A stretch of 64,000 bases of DNA from Hydnum rufescens UP504. Taxonomy: Eukaryota; Basidiomycota; Agaricomycetes; Cantharellales; Hydnaceae. Of the stretch, positions 10,238 through 21,629 are shown one piece after another. A program made the position numbers and the translations under genes. The stretch covers positions 257,118 to 321,117 of the forward strand of contig MU128911.1 of the NCBI GenBank assembly GCA_014904985.1. The letters are read 5' to 3'. Each line of letters begins with the position of its first letter. Within the stretch, counting starts at the first letter, position 1. Below the pieces are notes generated by a model. The model saw nothing but the letters and a program-made list of their open reading frames with translations. It made no database searches and was not told the DNA's origin.

Positions 10238-12483
10238 TCAAACCGCCAAGGCACGAGATATCTTGGAAATGAGGTACGGAATCAGAGGTGGCCCTTTGGC
10301 GAGCGCGGCCCAGGAGGAAAACAGATACGAATCGAGTGATCCAGCAGGTACATTGTTAGAGAGCATTAAAGACGGAGGTGGTGGGATTTTAGCGAATGTA
10401 GCGGTGGCCATAATTTCGATCTCAGCTTTGCGGCGAATGTGTAGAAGGTGGGCGAGTTCCCTTCTGAATGAACACGAGATGTCCCCAGAAAAAGATGCCA
10501 GCGAGGCCAATTTAAAGTGTTAAGACATGCGTCGGGGTACGCGACACAACCACGAAGTGGAAAAACACAATAGAAATGCGGACTCACTTCCAAGACGATG
10601 GCATGACGCTGTCTGGTCTGGATAACAATTCCAAGCTCTGGAATACCCAGGAGTCAGGGTGATACTCATGACTAGCCGGAATGCTCTTATACCTTCTTGT
10701 AGTCGGGTTCGGTGATGGGGAGTAAGGTATCGGGATGGATGCCAAAGCTTGATCCACGTCTGAGTTGTGGCCAAAAGAGAACACACCAGGAGGCCATCAG
10801 GCTGCACGCACCTCGAAATCTCGGACCCACGAACACCAATCCATTCGGCTCGCGGGCACGTCAATGTCTCGGCTTCATGTCTCATACGACGACTTCCATA
10901 CTTGTAGACAGAGGCAATTTCCAGACCGTAGACATCTGCATCCACAAGCAAGAGGATTGGGATTCTAAAAATGGTGATGAGACAAAGACCACGATAAAGA
11001 ATAGATCATACCAACGATTCAGGAAGGATGACGCCGAGGGTATGTACAAACTCGCGGGTGGCGACGTCAGGCTGCCCCTTCCCTGATTAGTGTTTAATAA
11101 CAAGTGGAATTAAGACAAGATGACAAGAGGGGGCGTGGAAGGCAATAAATTAGAGAAGCTGACCGTCATGATCAGTCCTCGGCGCGGCAGGAGTTCGCTA
11201 TCCGCAAAACCAGACGTGCACAGCGTTTGGAAGACGGCCTGGAGCGAAGTAGAAAGCACCCATCCCAGGCAGCGCAATGTATGAACTGACTTCTTTCTCG
11301 ACCACTAAAACGTATCCCAGGGCCTCATTTGCGATTATTTGGGCGATCTCGTCACCAGGAGGAATCAAAGTCGGCTTAAAATTTGGGAACACACGTAAGT
11401 AAGAGCGCATATACTGGAGACGCGAATGTTCACTTCGGCTAGCACTCAAAGTCATTACTGTTCCTGAGACCAGCTCGATCGATGCTGCTGAGCCACAAAC
11501 CAGTCCTTTGGGCGATGCAGTCTGCGGGCGTGAGAAGTGTACCAAATTCGATAGTCGATTTACTATAGTATAGAATAGGACGCACGACGTTTAGATCCGA
11601 ACGGTTGACCCCAAATGTTGCAGCTAGATCGTCAATCAACTGAGAAACGAATTAAAATTCTTGAAACTTTGAATAATCCGAAAAGCCCACGTCATCCACC
11701 CTAGATTGTTTTCCGAATAGAGATACGTCATGATAAAACAATTCCCTTGAGAGCTGTAATTGTCAAGCAAGATGTATTTGAAGATCTGAGTGTGACTCAG
11801 CGAACCGCTTAGTGATAGTTGTGTGTTGAAGAAGAGCTCCATGGCATAAGTCTAAAACGCGGAATAAAATCGCTACAGCATGCCAGTCGAAGTCAAAGGG
11901 AGACGCGGCAGAAAGAACCAGAGATCTTACCGAGACTGCGAGTCGATCCCTTTTTGCGAGGCCAGCATAGGTAACGGTGACTCGCCCTATTTCAGTGGGG
12001 TTGATACGGCGCGCGCATCGAGAAAATCGTACTCCTTTACTCACTGTGGGGCACGTCGCGAAGCGAGTTTGAAAATTATTTGAGAATCTGACGAAGTCTC
12101 CTGTAAACCCTCGGGCTCTTCAGTTGCGTCGCAAAAGTGCATTATATTTCCAAGTTGATGTAGAAAGTCACGCGCGACGCCTTCAAGGCAATCGATCGCG
12201 AATAGTTGTCTGGAATAAGCGTGAATGTATTGGTGGGAGCTTGAGTTATACAATCAATCACGACGCATGCACACCGTGGATCTAGATGGTTTTCGGCCGC
12301 CTCGCCCGTCTCTTCTTCGTGAACGTTATCGCTCGGTGGATCTCCATCGGAAGGTGTCACAAGTGTGACACTCTGGGTCTCTATATCATCGCCTCCGTCT
12401 ATAAATTCATCACCAGAGTGAGAAAGACTTTCAATATGCGCGTCAGGAGCGCATTCCATGTTCCGTCGGTTCGCAGAATCCAT
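10238..12483 (-). CDS. SPO11: SPO11 meiotic double-strand-break transesterase
   Basis: Topoisomerase VI A-like protein that cuts DNA to start meiotic recombination. The N-terminal part (from ATG 12483) is acidic and poorly conserved. Later exons give the catalytic region KRELFYHDVSLFGKQ, where the second aromatic residue is the expected active Tyr, followed by LIDDLAATFGV. The Toprim acidic residues are visible in VLVVEKE and in LLVDADVYGLEIAS (DxD). Between them is GKGQPDVATREFVHTLG. The C-terminus holds the conserved RRELAHLLHIRRKAEIEI block. Several introns are inferred. One junction, joining PES to IPILLLVDAD, needs a weak GTTGGT donor. Starts and small exons are less certain than the gene identity. 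Confidence 0.88.
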
Positions 12484-12551
12484 AGTTATAAGTAAGAAGA
12501 GGATATGGTATCGGAGGTTTCCCGAGCGTGTTGCTTCCGCTAGCCACCGAT
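12484..12551. promoter_or_regulatory. Very short divergent promoter region
   Basis: Only 68 bp separate the proposed start codons of SPO11 (minus, 12483) and the chalcone-isomerase-like gene (plus, 12552). The two promoters must therefore overlap each other's transcribed regions, or one start lies elsewhere. Confidence 0.4.
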
Positions 12552-13684
12552 ATGTCAATACTAGCCTGGAGACTCACATTGGGCCATGTGAACCGTGCTA
12601 CATGGACTCGGCCTCCAATGTCCCGTGTGCTAACCGCCTCTCGTATCGCAACTGGCTCTTCATGGCGGCATTCCGCTCGAATGCAATTCTACTAGGATTA
12701 TTGGGAGGTTCTGCTAGCGCATTGTTTCTTTACAATACATCTCACCATACCATTCGCCTCGACGATCCATCGAATCTTGGGACTCGTGGTACGTTTTTTT
12801 TGTTTTCCCAATGTCTGTATGACGACTCACTGTTTGGTTTAGTGGATCCTGCAACCTCGATTGCATTCCCAACAACACTGCAGCCCCCATCTTCACCACC
12901 GCTCACTTTAATAGGGCTAGGCGTTCGAACCGTTTCTTTTCTTAGCTATAAGGGTGTACTCCGTTGGATTCTATGCTGATATACAAAGCATTGAGGTATG
13001 ACGTTGAGATTGTCCTCCATTCCCCATATTCAACTCTCTTAGGTGCCTGAGTCCGCGTCATTCGATGAAAGAATCGATACGATCGTGAAAAATGTCACTT
13101 GTGCTATACGAATTGGCAAGCAGTCTCTCGCTTTTGAGAATTTCGTATCGTGACAGTCGCCTTAGTGCCGACTCGAACGACAACGTACATGCACCTCAGG
13201 GATGCATTTCTTCGTTCATTAAAGAGTACAATACTATCGTTAAGGAGGCCAATGCCCTGACACTAGATCAAGAACAAGTGCACTTCACTAGTCACGCACT
13301 GCTATTAGGATGTTGCTGATTCTCATGCTTCACCGGTCCCGATAGGCCCTTGAACCGCCTCTCCAAGAACTGAAAGCGGTATTCCCTCTCACCCAACTCC
13401 AGAAGCACACGCCTCTGGTCGTGTACTCATCTCCAACCAAGAACCCGAGTGACGCTCGTTCATTGATATTCGAGGGACTGGGTGATGTGAAAAACACATG
13501 GATCGCAGAGCATTTCTTCAAAGTATATTTTACCGGGAAAGGGGTAAGCCCTGAGGTCAGTCCAATAAGATGACTCGAGTCCCTGGGCATAGTACTGAGT
13601 CTCGCCTTTAGCTGGATAAGGACTGTGAAAGAGGCAGTGGGAGATATGGGGCTTCCCGACAAAGCCAGACTTGGAGCTCACTAA
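12552..13684 (+). CDS. Mitochondrial chalcone-isomerase-like protein (AIM18/FMP22 type), frame disrupted
   Basis: Non-catalytic chalcone-isomerase fold protein of the fungal AIM18/AIM46 group, located in mitochondria. The proposed first exon (12552-12642) encodes an Arg-rich presequence, joined through a 53-nt intron to a membrane segment (LLGGSASALFLY). The domain is seen as LIGLGVRTVSFL, VYSVGFYADIQ, then TYMHLRDAFLRSLK and FEGLGDVKNTW. An intron at 13116-13156 begins with GC. The frame breaks twice. There is an extra G at about 12952-12954 (between SYK and VYSVGF) and a missing base at about 13219-13224 (RSLK to EYNTIVKEAN). The last exon junction is also unclear, so the stop may be at 13684 or 13692. 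Sequencing indels are likelier than a dead gene because the two breaks cancel. Confidence 0.72.
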
Positions 13685-13783
13685 AGCCCTAGCATAGATG
13701 TCATTACACAACTTATCGTTCAATAATACAGTGTAGGTGATGGGAATTAGATGGATTTACAAACGCGGATCGATGAGGCCCAG

Positions 13784-14592
13784 TCACGTTGACGTGGAAG
13801 ATTTAGTGGGTAAGAGCGGTTTTGTTGGTCCTTGCGCTTTCCCCCCTTGTTCCTTGGGAGCCATCGCAGCGGTAGCTTTGGTCGCCCCAACTTTCTTTCG
13901 GCTCTTCGCGTCCACCTTTACCCCATCTCCGATGACGATGGAAACATCAATACAGCTCTTATCACGGGTACGGGTCCCGCCTTCATCTTCTTCCTCATCC
14001 TCCACATCGGGAATCACCTCGTCGACGCATCTTACAGTTCCCGTGAGAATGGAAGTCTTTATTTCGTCTGGCGGGAAGGGGAGAGTAGCCGGAAGAGACG
14101 TAGCCAGCATGAGAGCATGGGGAATAGCAGCACCCATCGCGTGCAACCGGAGGGTGCGATATCTAAATGGGGTGATAAAAAAAATATAGCTCAGTTACAC
14201 GACAGAGGTCATGCACTGTGGATGTACACTTACCCATCTTCTTTGATCATATCCACGCACCGTCGAAGGTACGCACCCAATTCCACCCGCCGCGTGATGC
14301 AGACCAAGTTCTTTCCCTCCGCGCGCGCAGAGTAAGGTCCAGTCGCGTTTGAAGAGAGGGGAACTTTGGGAAATGGTCTCGCAGGCGTCAACTTGATGAT
14401 CTTTGGCCGTTTGACCGCGCCAGGATCCGACTTGTTCGCTTCGACCTTCTTCTCCTTCTTCTTCGATAGTGTTTTGGCTTTATCCCTCAACTCCCCGGCG
14501 GGGCGACGCTCGACCTTGCGTCGCTTGGAGGATGGACCTGCTTCATCCGGATGAGACGCTGGTGGGGGAGGTGTTTTGCGTTTCGATGTCAT
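13784..14592 (-). CDS. POP7: RNase P/MRP subunit, POP7/Rpp20-like
   Basis: Alba-fold protein of the RNase P/MRP ribonucleoproteins that process tRNA and rRNA precursors. Two exons (14592-14234, 14162-13784) give 245 aa in frame. The N-terminal 80 residues are a Lys/Pro-rich tail with nuclear-localisation character (SSKRRKVERR). The Alba core follows: VCITRRVELGAYLRRCVDMI, then after the intron LHAMGAAIPHALMLATSLP and LPFPPDEIKTSILTGTVRC. The C-terminus is acidic (DVEDEEEDEGG) then Lys-rich. It is longer than the yeast homologue because of both tails. It shares a short convergent region with the chalcone-isomerase-like gene. Confidence 0.85.
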
Positions 14593-15085
14593 GAGACTGA
14601 AACGGCAACTTGCGGAACACTGCCACTACACCAAAGTTGCACATTGCAAATTCCTTATCGTGGGCTCACTGAAAACCGAAAGCTGAAAAGAGATAGATGG
14701 CTTCTCTTCATCCCATGTTCATCCATGTTCATATACCAGACATTGATTCCCTACCCCTGATGGAAGCACCGTGAGCATCAACCAATTATTTTTCCGGCTT
14801 CTTCGCCGTGGGGATGATGAGTGGAAAAGCTGTCAAATTATGTCGCAGTATCTACTTTCCGGGCCAATGTCCTCCATATTAAAAGCAGAATACTAATTAT
14901 GGGAACTCACAGTTACCAGAAACCATCGAATTCCGGTGGCAAGATATGATTAACGACGCAGATGCGAATAGCAGAGGAACCATAATGAATAACCACACAA
15001 AGGAAAGCAGGGGAACCGAGTTCGTCAAGCACACCTGACCGCGATAACATTACCCAACTGCAGGAAAGAAAGGGAATAAAACCAC
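14593..15085. other. Intergenic, possible 3' exon of the next gene
   Basis: About 0.5 kb. A good GT donor sits right at the end of the neighbouring frame (15089 region, minus) and a C-terminal exon ending near 14927 is possible, but its reading is not convincing. Otherwise this is the 5' region of the POP7-like gene. Confidence 0.35.
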
Positions 15086-16762
15086 TCACTCCATGATGCT
15101 GGTATCTATCACTCTCAAACTTTGCATATCAGGACCTTCCTGCAACCCGATGGCCGCCTTCCAGTTTTTCGTCGCAGCTTCCTTTTCTCCAGCACCAACA
15201 AATATCAGCATCTCCTCGTCGGTCACACCGCGCCACATCAGGAATATCCGCCTGAAGACACATGGGTCTACCATGACTTGCAAATCGATAGCCGCGGAAA
15301 GACGATGAGGTTGCATAAATCTATAGGCAACATTTTTGTGGCTCCCGAATGAAGCAACTGCGTTGCTATAGAAAGCATTAGTGGCGGGAGCGCGAATCGA
15401 CAGACCTTGCGAGACATACTTGATGAAACTAGTTCGGGAACCAATGGAGAGTCCCAGATCATCGAGAACTTTACTTATATGCGGCACAAACTGTGCTGTG
15501 GGCATTGCATAGCCATTGGCCGGGGTGATATAGGAAACAAGGTCTCCCTGCGAGGGATCCGGCCTATCCATTCGTCCCATTCAGTGTGCAATCATGAAGG
15601 TGGAGAGAGGAGACGATCATACATGGCTTCGTAGTACAGAGATGTGACGACGATATCGGAGTCGAAATGCTCGAGATATCCTTCCGGACGCACACGGAGG
15701 AAATACTGCAAATTGGTCAGGTAAACGGCGAGGTACAATTATAGCTGTGCACATACCTTTAATTTCCTATTACCTTGTTTCTCGGTCACGGGATACGCCA
15801 TACCGAAGGACCACGTCGGTGCCAGGGAGACTACTAGTTCGCAAGATTGTTCTTTCGGTGCGACTATGGTTAGGGTGCACCTGGCAATTGTCGGCTTGGT
15901 CGCCACGACAAGCTTTGATATCGTCCGCTGGTCCAAAAAGAAGTCATTTGGAATATGCGATGTCAGCTTCGTCCCGTTGAAATCCATCGAATGAGTGTCG
16001 TCCTTGTGTACAATTTTTAGAACCCCCCAGAAGTTTCCGTCTAGTAATAGTGGGAAGCACGCAGAGTAATTAGTGATAGATGTGAAGGAGAACCACTTCG
16101 ATACTAACCGACTAGGGTTCCACCTTGAGTTCGAGACATATCAAGATCGCCGGAATCACAGAAAGTCTCTAGCGCCACGGTCCGACCGGGAGTCAATTCC
16201 AGATTGAATGTAGCCGGCATCTCCGAGGACCGGGACTCTGACGCCACAAACTATCAGTCACATCGTACGATAAACGCGAAGACGATCAAATCGTACGGGG
16301 GAAGAGCCACCTCCTTGGGAGGAGGTGCATCCGAGACGATTTCCAAACGCAACCCATGCGGAGTTTGGGCAAGCTGGTAGGTATCCTGCTTGTGATATAC
16401 AGATAAGGCCCTTGGTGACTAGGGAGTCAGCGGCCGTAGACAGCACGATGGCAGGTGCATACCTTGCACGAGACGGGAGGCCTGGATAGATGCGAATTCC
16501 ACAGGTGTCCGAAGGTGAAAGGAGGCGCCGGGGGGAGGCTGGACCCAGGCCCACGCCATTGCCTCTGCATCCTAGGATGGTGGCGGATCTCAATATATGC
16601 AACAGTGAATGACTGGTGGAAGGGAGAGGAATTCACCGTAAATGTCGGTGGCAGGATCTTCACCGTCTCTCGGTCATCGAAGGCAAGGGTGAGGTACCGT
16701 TGCTTAGACATGACGTTAACTGCGTATGGATCGCCCTGGGGCTGATAGAGGGAGGAGTACAT
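15086..16762 (-). CDS. Multi-exon protein of unknown function
   Basis: I do not recognise this family. The minus-strand ATG at 16762 opens a reading MYSSLYQPQGDPYAVNV then RYLTLAFDDRETVKILPP. It continues after an intron into EAMAWAWVQPPPGASFHL, and later ALETFCDSGDLDMSRTQGG. The block around 15987-15739 includes HIPNDFFLDQRTISKLVV and LAPTWSFGMAYPVTEKQG. The last long exon (about 15580-15086) ends in MLIFVGAGEKEAATKNW. The residue composition looks coding throughout, with several GT-AG introns of 45-65 nt. No catalytic motif or membrane anchor is obvious. Exon phases in the middle were not all resolved, so this is a gene call without a function. Confidence 0.55.
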
Positions 16763-16961
16763 CGCGCGGAGAGGTGAGCGGGATGGAGACGCGGAATGAC
16801 TTTCGAGGGGAAGAATCTATGCACTTACTTCCCATTCAACCCTCGGTTTTTTAAATTTGGACCAGAACTGCGTGGTGGACGAGTTTGTAAGGTTGGATCT
16901 TAGAGTAGCGTTGGTTGGGGTGGGTGAGGACGGAAGCACATTGTGCACGCGTCCCGAGTTT

Positions 16962-17330
16962 TTAAAGTTCATACCCAATAGAGATCCGGGTAACAATCAG
17001 GATTATTGGACAGTTGGGGGCAAGCAAGCCCAATCGGGGGAGAGCAGCTTTCCTGGATATTACGGCTTCCCGCCCGAAAGAGGTGCGGCCGCCACGAGGC
17101 AGCAGCCGAATAAGGTCGGAGAGACTTATGCACGGATTTGACTGAGTATTTCCGGGCGGCAATTCCCAGGGGCCTAGACGAGAACTTTGACCTCTGTTCT
17201 CTCCCAAGTTCACCGCTGCAGAGCTAAGCGCGTCCCAACAGATCGAGGCACGTGCAGAGGCCCGGGAATCGCCGGCCCGCCTTAGGGCAAAATATTGCTT
17301 CCGGTGAATTTCATTCAAGTCGGTGGCCAT
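16962..17330 (-). CDS. Possible small coding exon, unknown
   Basis: The minus-strand ATG at 17330 opens a frame whose first 45 residues (MATDLNEIHRKQYFALRR, then AGDSRASARASICWDALS) read like real protein. After that the composition degrades. It would be divergent from the AIM34-like gene, with both start codons inside one CATG at 17328-17331. It could be the first exon of another gene, or chance. Confidence 0.25.
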   Translation of the reverse strand: MATDLNEIHRKQYFALRRAGDSRASARASICWDALSSAAVNLGENRGQSSRLGPWELPPGNTQSNPCISLSDLIRLLPRGGRTSFGREAVISRKAALPRLGLLAPNCPIILIVTRISIGYEL

Positions 17331-18228
17331 GTTCTTCCAATACCTATCGAAAGCAGCGACACGCTCGGCCGCGTCAACCCGCAGTCTCGCGTCGACCCTG
17401 TTGTTGTCGACCGAGAAAGAATGGCTTGCAAAGAGTGCGAATGAGCTCCGGCGTGAGGCAAAATTTCGCGGTCTCTCCCAGTGGGCGACACTCTTGCGCC
17501 TCGTAGAACGATCCCTGACAATTCACTGCGGCCTCCAGACGCGGCACAAAAACTGATCTTGCTCGTCGTATCGTTCAGGCCATCCAGCAGGCCAATGTGG
17601 AGGCCACCGCCCAAAGGCCCGCACCGGCGCAGCGCACATTCTCGTCTGGGGCTGTGAATAACTTGGAACAAGTAGCACCCCATGACAAGTTTGTTCCTCG
17701 TCAGCGATATTTTCTGAATATTAAAATCCCGGAAGCTCGAGAAGAAGTTGATCCGGGTGCAACAATCGTTGGTTTGAAGTTATTATTCTCATATAGCCCA
17801 ACTCTCTAAAACGGACGAATGGACAGCCCTTTTTGCCAGATTATTACAACTCTGAACAAATCCAATCCGAACCATCAGAAGCAGATAACAAGCGCCCCCG
17901 CGTATTGACCGTTGCTTCCGCCTCCACGCATGTCGACGGTGGTCCTTCACATAGCCTTTTCGAAACGGCCGACGCTCACACCTTTGAGGTTGATGAGAGC
18001 CAGCCGAACGCCCAGCCCTTAAAGCCACAAGGCCTGGTGAAAGGACTCCTCGAAGACCTCGAATTACCCATGCTTGCTTTTCCTGCGCCCACTTCAAAAC
18101 GCGTCGATGCATTAGAAAAATCTTTAGAATCGCGGCATAGTGAGCTCAATGACGAAGAGAAGCGTGGACTGTATGTTCTTTCTGGAATAGTGGCGGGAGG
18201 GTGGATACTTGGCAAGCTGTTTTCGTAA
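17329..18228 (+). CDS. AIM34-like mitochondrial SAP-domain protein
   Basis: Mitochondrial protein resembling yeast Aim34. Three exons (17329-17480, 17539-17756, 17840-18228) give 252 aa in frame. The N-terminus is Ser/Arg/Ala-rich (SKAATRSAASTRSLAS), a typical mitochondrial presequence. Residues about 38-65 form a SAP-like helix pair, NELRREAKFRGLSQ joined across the first intron to RGTKTDLARRIVQAI. The C-terminus has a membrane segment, LYVLSGIVAGGWILGKLFS, just before the stop. The presequence plus C-terminal anchor suggests an inner-membrane or matrix-facing protein. Function is unknown even in yeast. Confidence 0.8.
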
Positions 18229-18342
18229 GGCTCTGTGTAAGCGTCATGTACATGACTTGACTTATTTGTCTCAATACACATGAATCACAAATGTTCCACC
18301 CTAATGGACAAACGATAGATCCACTTGTTCCAGCTTACTCCA

Positions 18343-20998
18343 TTAGACACCAAATCCACCGTGACTCTTCCTCATATGATCATACACACTTCTGCCATCA
18401 GGGAATGTAGCCATGCACACCCAACACATGTGAGTTTTGCAGGCCGAACACGTCATATGATTGCAACCTGCGCTTTTCTGGATGTCCACCCCACAATGGG
18501 GGCACGGCTTGACCTGGTTTTCTATCTTCCAGCGACGATATGCACGTTCAGCAGGATCGCTTTCTAAGCGGCGTTCAGCGCAGGTCAGGCCCGCATGCGC
18601 GACAACATGGCACGCAGGGCAGATATGCGCAAGACAACCCTTGCACTGGATCGCGGACCCTTCCGGCCCTGGTCGGTAGACGTGCACGCAATCTGGAGAC
18701 GGACAAAACTTGAATTCATTGGGATGCTCGTTGATGTACGCCTTGCCTGCTTTGTCCAGTAACGCGTCCACTTTGGGCAGTGTGAGACGCGTTTTGAACA
18801 CAGGAATCGGAATGGGTGTGTTGCAATTTTCCGCGAGACAGACGACAGGGAATGTGGATGAGCTTTCAAGAAGCAAGTCAAGGCATGAACCACAGTATTG
18901 GTGGTTGCACGAGAGGATGACAGCGTCACTGACATCGCAAGTGCACACTGGACACTCCACGCTGGAGTCGGACGATGCGACAAGCCGTTCCATCTGTGGG
19001 AGGAACGTCCTAATCGCCGCTAACTGTGACGGGTGGTCTACACGAACAATGAGGTGTCGATGGACCAGATCCAGCCCAATACGGTCAGCGCCATATTGGG
19101 TACGCAACTGGGCGAGCCCCGTGCGAACCAGTCGGCTGAATATTTCTGGACCGAGCTCGATAACATGCCTGCGTGTCTGCATCCTACTCACTTCGGCCAA
19201 TATTAAAGTCCGAGCGGCAGCGCAGGCGATCCCAGAACCGTACAAGGCCAAGTGATGGCGGACTGAATCGCACCGAGCATACGCCCCGACGGACTCGGCA
19301 AGATCTGCAATAGCAGAATGGCCTTCGACGCTCAGGAGATGATCATCCCATATATTCTCGTCGTCCACCCTGATGACATCGCCAAAAAGGAGTGTTTCCA
19401 TCTTCACCTTCATCTTGCCTAGCGACGGGATATCGTCTCCAGCGATCCGTACAGTTACAATGGGTGCGGGTGTTCCGTCCGAGGCACGGTCGAAAACGGT
19501 CCAACGCAGTTCTTTGTCACCGGCGTTAACGCCTCGCTGGAGGGTGGTAATCTGGGGTTCGAGCGCAACATATTGCCGTCTAGGCATCGCGAACTTAACC
19601 GACTGTAGATGAGATAGCCAGACTACGCTTCCGTTGAGATAGTCCATTTTTTCGCCATTCAGAAGGACTGCGTCCTTGGCATCTCCCACAGACGAATACC
19701 GCGCAAGACCCTTCATTTTGACGTCCCCTGGAGCATGATCTTGGACATCGAAGGACTCAAGGCATCCATCATTAACATCAAGGGTAGCTTTAAGTCGTCG
19801 CACCCCAGTGGCAGCGTCGAAACGGGGTGGCCGGATTGTCACCGTGTCGCAGGCCATGAAGCGGCGTAGATGCTGCTCGTTAATGTCCGGGGACAGGCCA
19901 GTGATGATCACGGTGAACGATTCGGTTTGACGAATCGAGGGCGGTTGCATCTGAGCACTGATCTTACGTCCCAGGAACGATTCTCCATTTCGCCTTCTGG
20001 ACGCCTCCTTTGCGCGCTTGATCGAGGGGTAGTGGGCAAATGCAATGGACGAAGGCGCGAACCAGGTCACCTTTACGGTGGTGTCTCGTAGAACGCCCAT
20101 CTCGCCGTCCGAAGCGCGAGGTTCAAGCCGCGCAGTCAGGGTCCGTCCGCGGTATGTCGACTGATCCAAGGTGGTCATCGCGAGACTCGCAGCGCCCGTG
20201 GTATCGTAATCAGCTAAAGCCATCGGCCGAATTGCAGACCGCAGAAGATGCACGGAGACTTCTCCGAAGATAGAGAGGATGCACTCGAGGTCCGCATCGG
20301 TCATGCCCTCTGGTAGATTGCTCACAACGACACGCGTTGATTCTAAATCTGTAGAGACGGATTGGACCTGAAGCCCTGGGCCAAGTGTTACCTTGCATGC
20401 ATGTACGGTTCGAGTTACGGTGGCGAGACCCTCGGACTCGTTGACACCCGTAGGCACTGGGAGAAAAGGAGAGACATCGTTTTCCGGCTAAAACCAATCT
20501 CTGTTGAGCTTGAATAAAGTACCATGGGCTCGCTGGTCTCACTATGGCACCACTTTTGACACTCGGTCCAGAATGGGGGTGCTGGATTGCCACTTTGTGC
20601 GACTGTTTCGGTGGAATAGCCTGCGGGCTAGCCTCGAAGCTAGGCAGTCGGGGTGCGTGGAAGAAGCGACAACTGTCCCCGTTTTGACATCTCCCTTGGA
20701 GATGAAAACGACAATGATTTGCGGGCACCTGTGTCTGGCCCCCAGCCAACGTGGTGACAACTGTGTCCAGGGGTGAATCCACGAGTGAATGTACGAATGG
20801 GCAGTTGGGATTCGTGCATCTGCCTCGCTGGAAGAATTTGCACGGTTGGGAGGCGAAGAAAGGCTTGGGAGTGTCAGAGAGACCTCGCGTTTCTCTCAAA
20901 GGCCTCGTATGACTGTAGTGGCAATCATCCCCCCGATTGCATTGTCCTTTCACGAAGAAGGCGCAAGGCTTTGTAGTCGAGAGCATCCGTGAAGCCAT
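18343..20998 (-). CDS. CCCH zinc finger / RRM / RBR (RING-IBR-RING) E3 ubiquitin ligase
   Basis: Two exons (20998-20543, 20487-18343) give 866 aa. The N-terminus has three CCCH fingers: PCAFFVKGQCNRGDDCHYSH, PCKFFQRGRCTNPNCPFVH and HCRFHLQGRCQNGDSCRFFH. An RRM-like stretch follows (TRVVVSNLPEGMTDADLE) and a second RNP-like segment (FTVIITGLSPDINEQHL). The last 205 residues are a complete RBR: RING1 from CPVCTCDVSDAVILSCNH, an IBR with CPSPDCVHVY and CPACHVVAHAGLTC, and RING2 CPHCGVDIQKSAGCNHMTC, whose final Cys is the expected thioester-forming residue. Known RBR ligases pass ubiquitin from E2 to this Cys and then to the substrate. The RNA-binding modules suggest it acts on or near mRNPs, which is inference. 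Confidence 0.93.
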
Positions 20999-21629
20999 TC
21001 TACCCTAGGAGAGGCGCAGCTCAGGCCTCATGGACAAGAACCGAAACGGGGAGTATTGCTTTTGCATTCAATGTTCTATTTGAGTCACAGGACTCCGAAA
21101 CCATTTCTACCTAGAAGAGCGAGAGATGGTTTGGTGGCCTGGGTGAAGTAGTTTGCGCACTTCGTCCTGGCACAGGAGTCGCGAACATTGCTCGACAACC
21201 AAGACGCCCGCGAGGGAGTAACTTACGTAAAATGACAGCTGCAAGTCAGTTACATGACCCAATGATCCAGGTGAGGAAATTGGGCCAAAATTCGTCAACA
21301 AAACAGGATATTCTCGCGATATGGTATATCCCGAGGGCGTCTAGTCTCCCCTCCGATCGCGAATTCTGACTAGGGCAACTAACGTCGCTAAAATTTTTAT
21401 ACTTCACAAGGCCCTGACGAGTCCGCGAGCCTGTGTTAGACAATTCCGCAGGACTGACTTCATGATCCGCACTTGGTCCTCTGCGCTGTCTGCACTTGAA
21501 TGTCCATAGCTAGACCTCCGTATATTCTCTCCAACGTGGTATTTGAATTTCCGAAGTAAGAAATAAGAAATAAGTTTATAACGAAGCGTGCGTTAAGCGC
21601 TTGGTTTAGGTCGGCACGTGCCGGATCAC
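20999..21629. promoter_or_regulatory. Divergent intergenic region, RBR ligase and ORC3
   Basis: 0.63 kb between two divergent start codons. No coding exon seen. Probably holds both promoters. Confidence 0.45.

Noticed and set aside
18710..19255. 181-codon plus-strand open frame
   Set aside because: Antisense to the RBR ligase; no homology-like motif.
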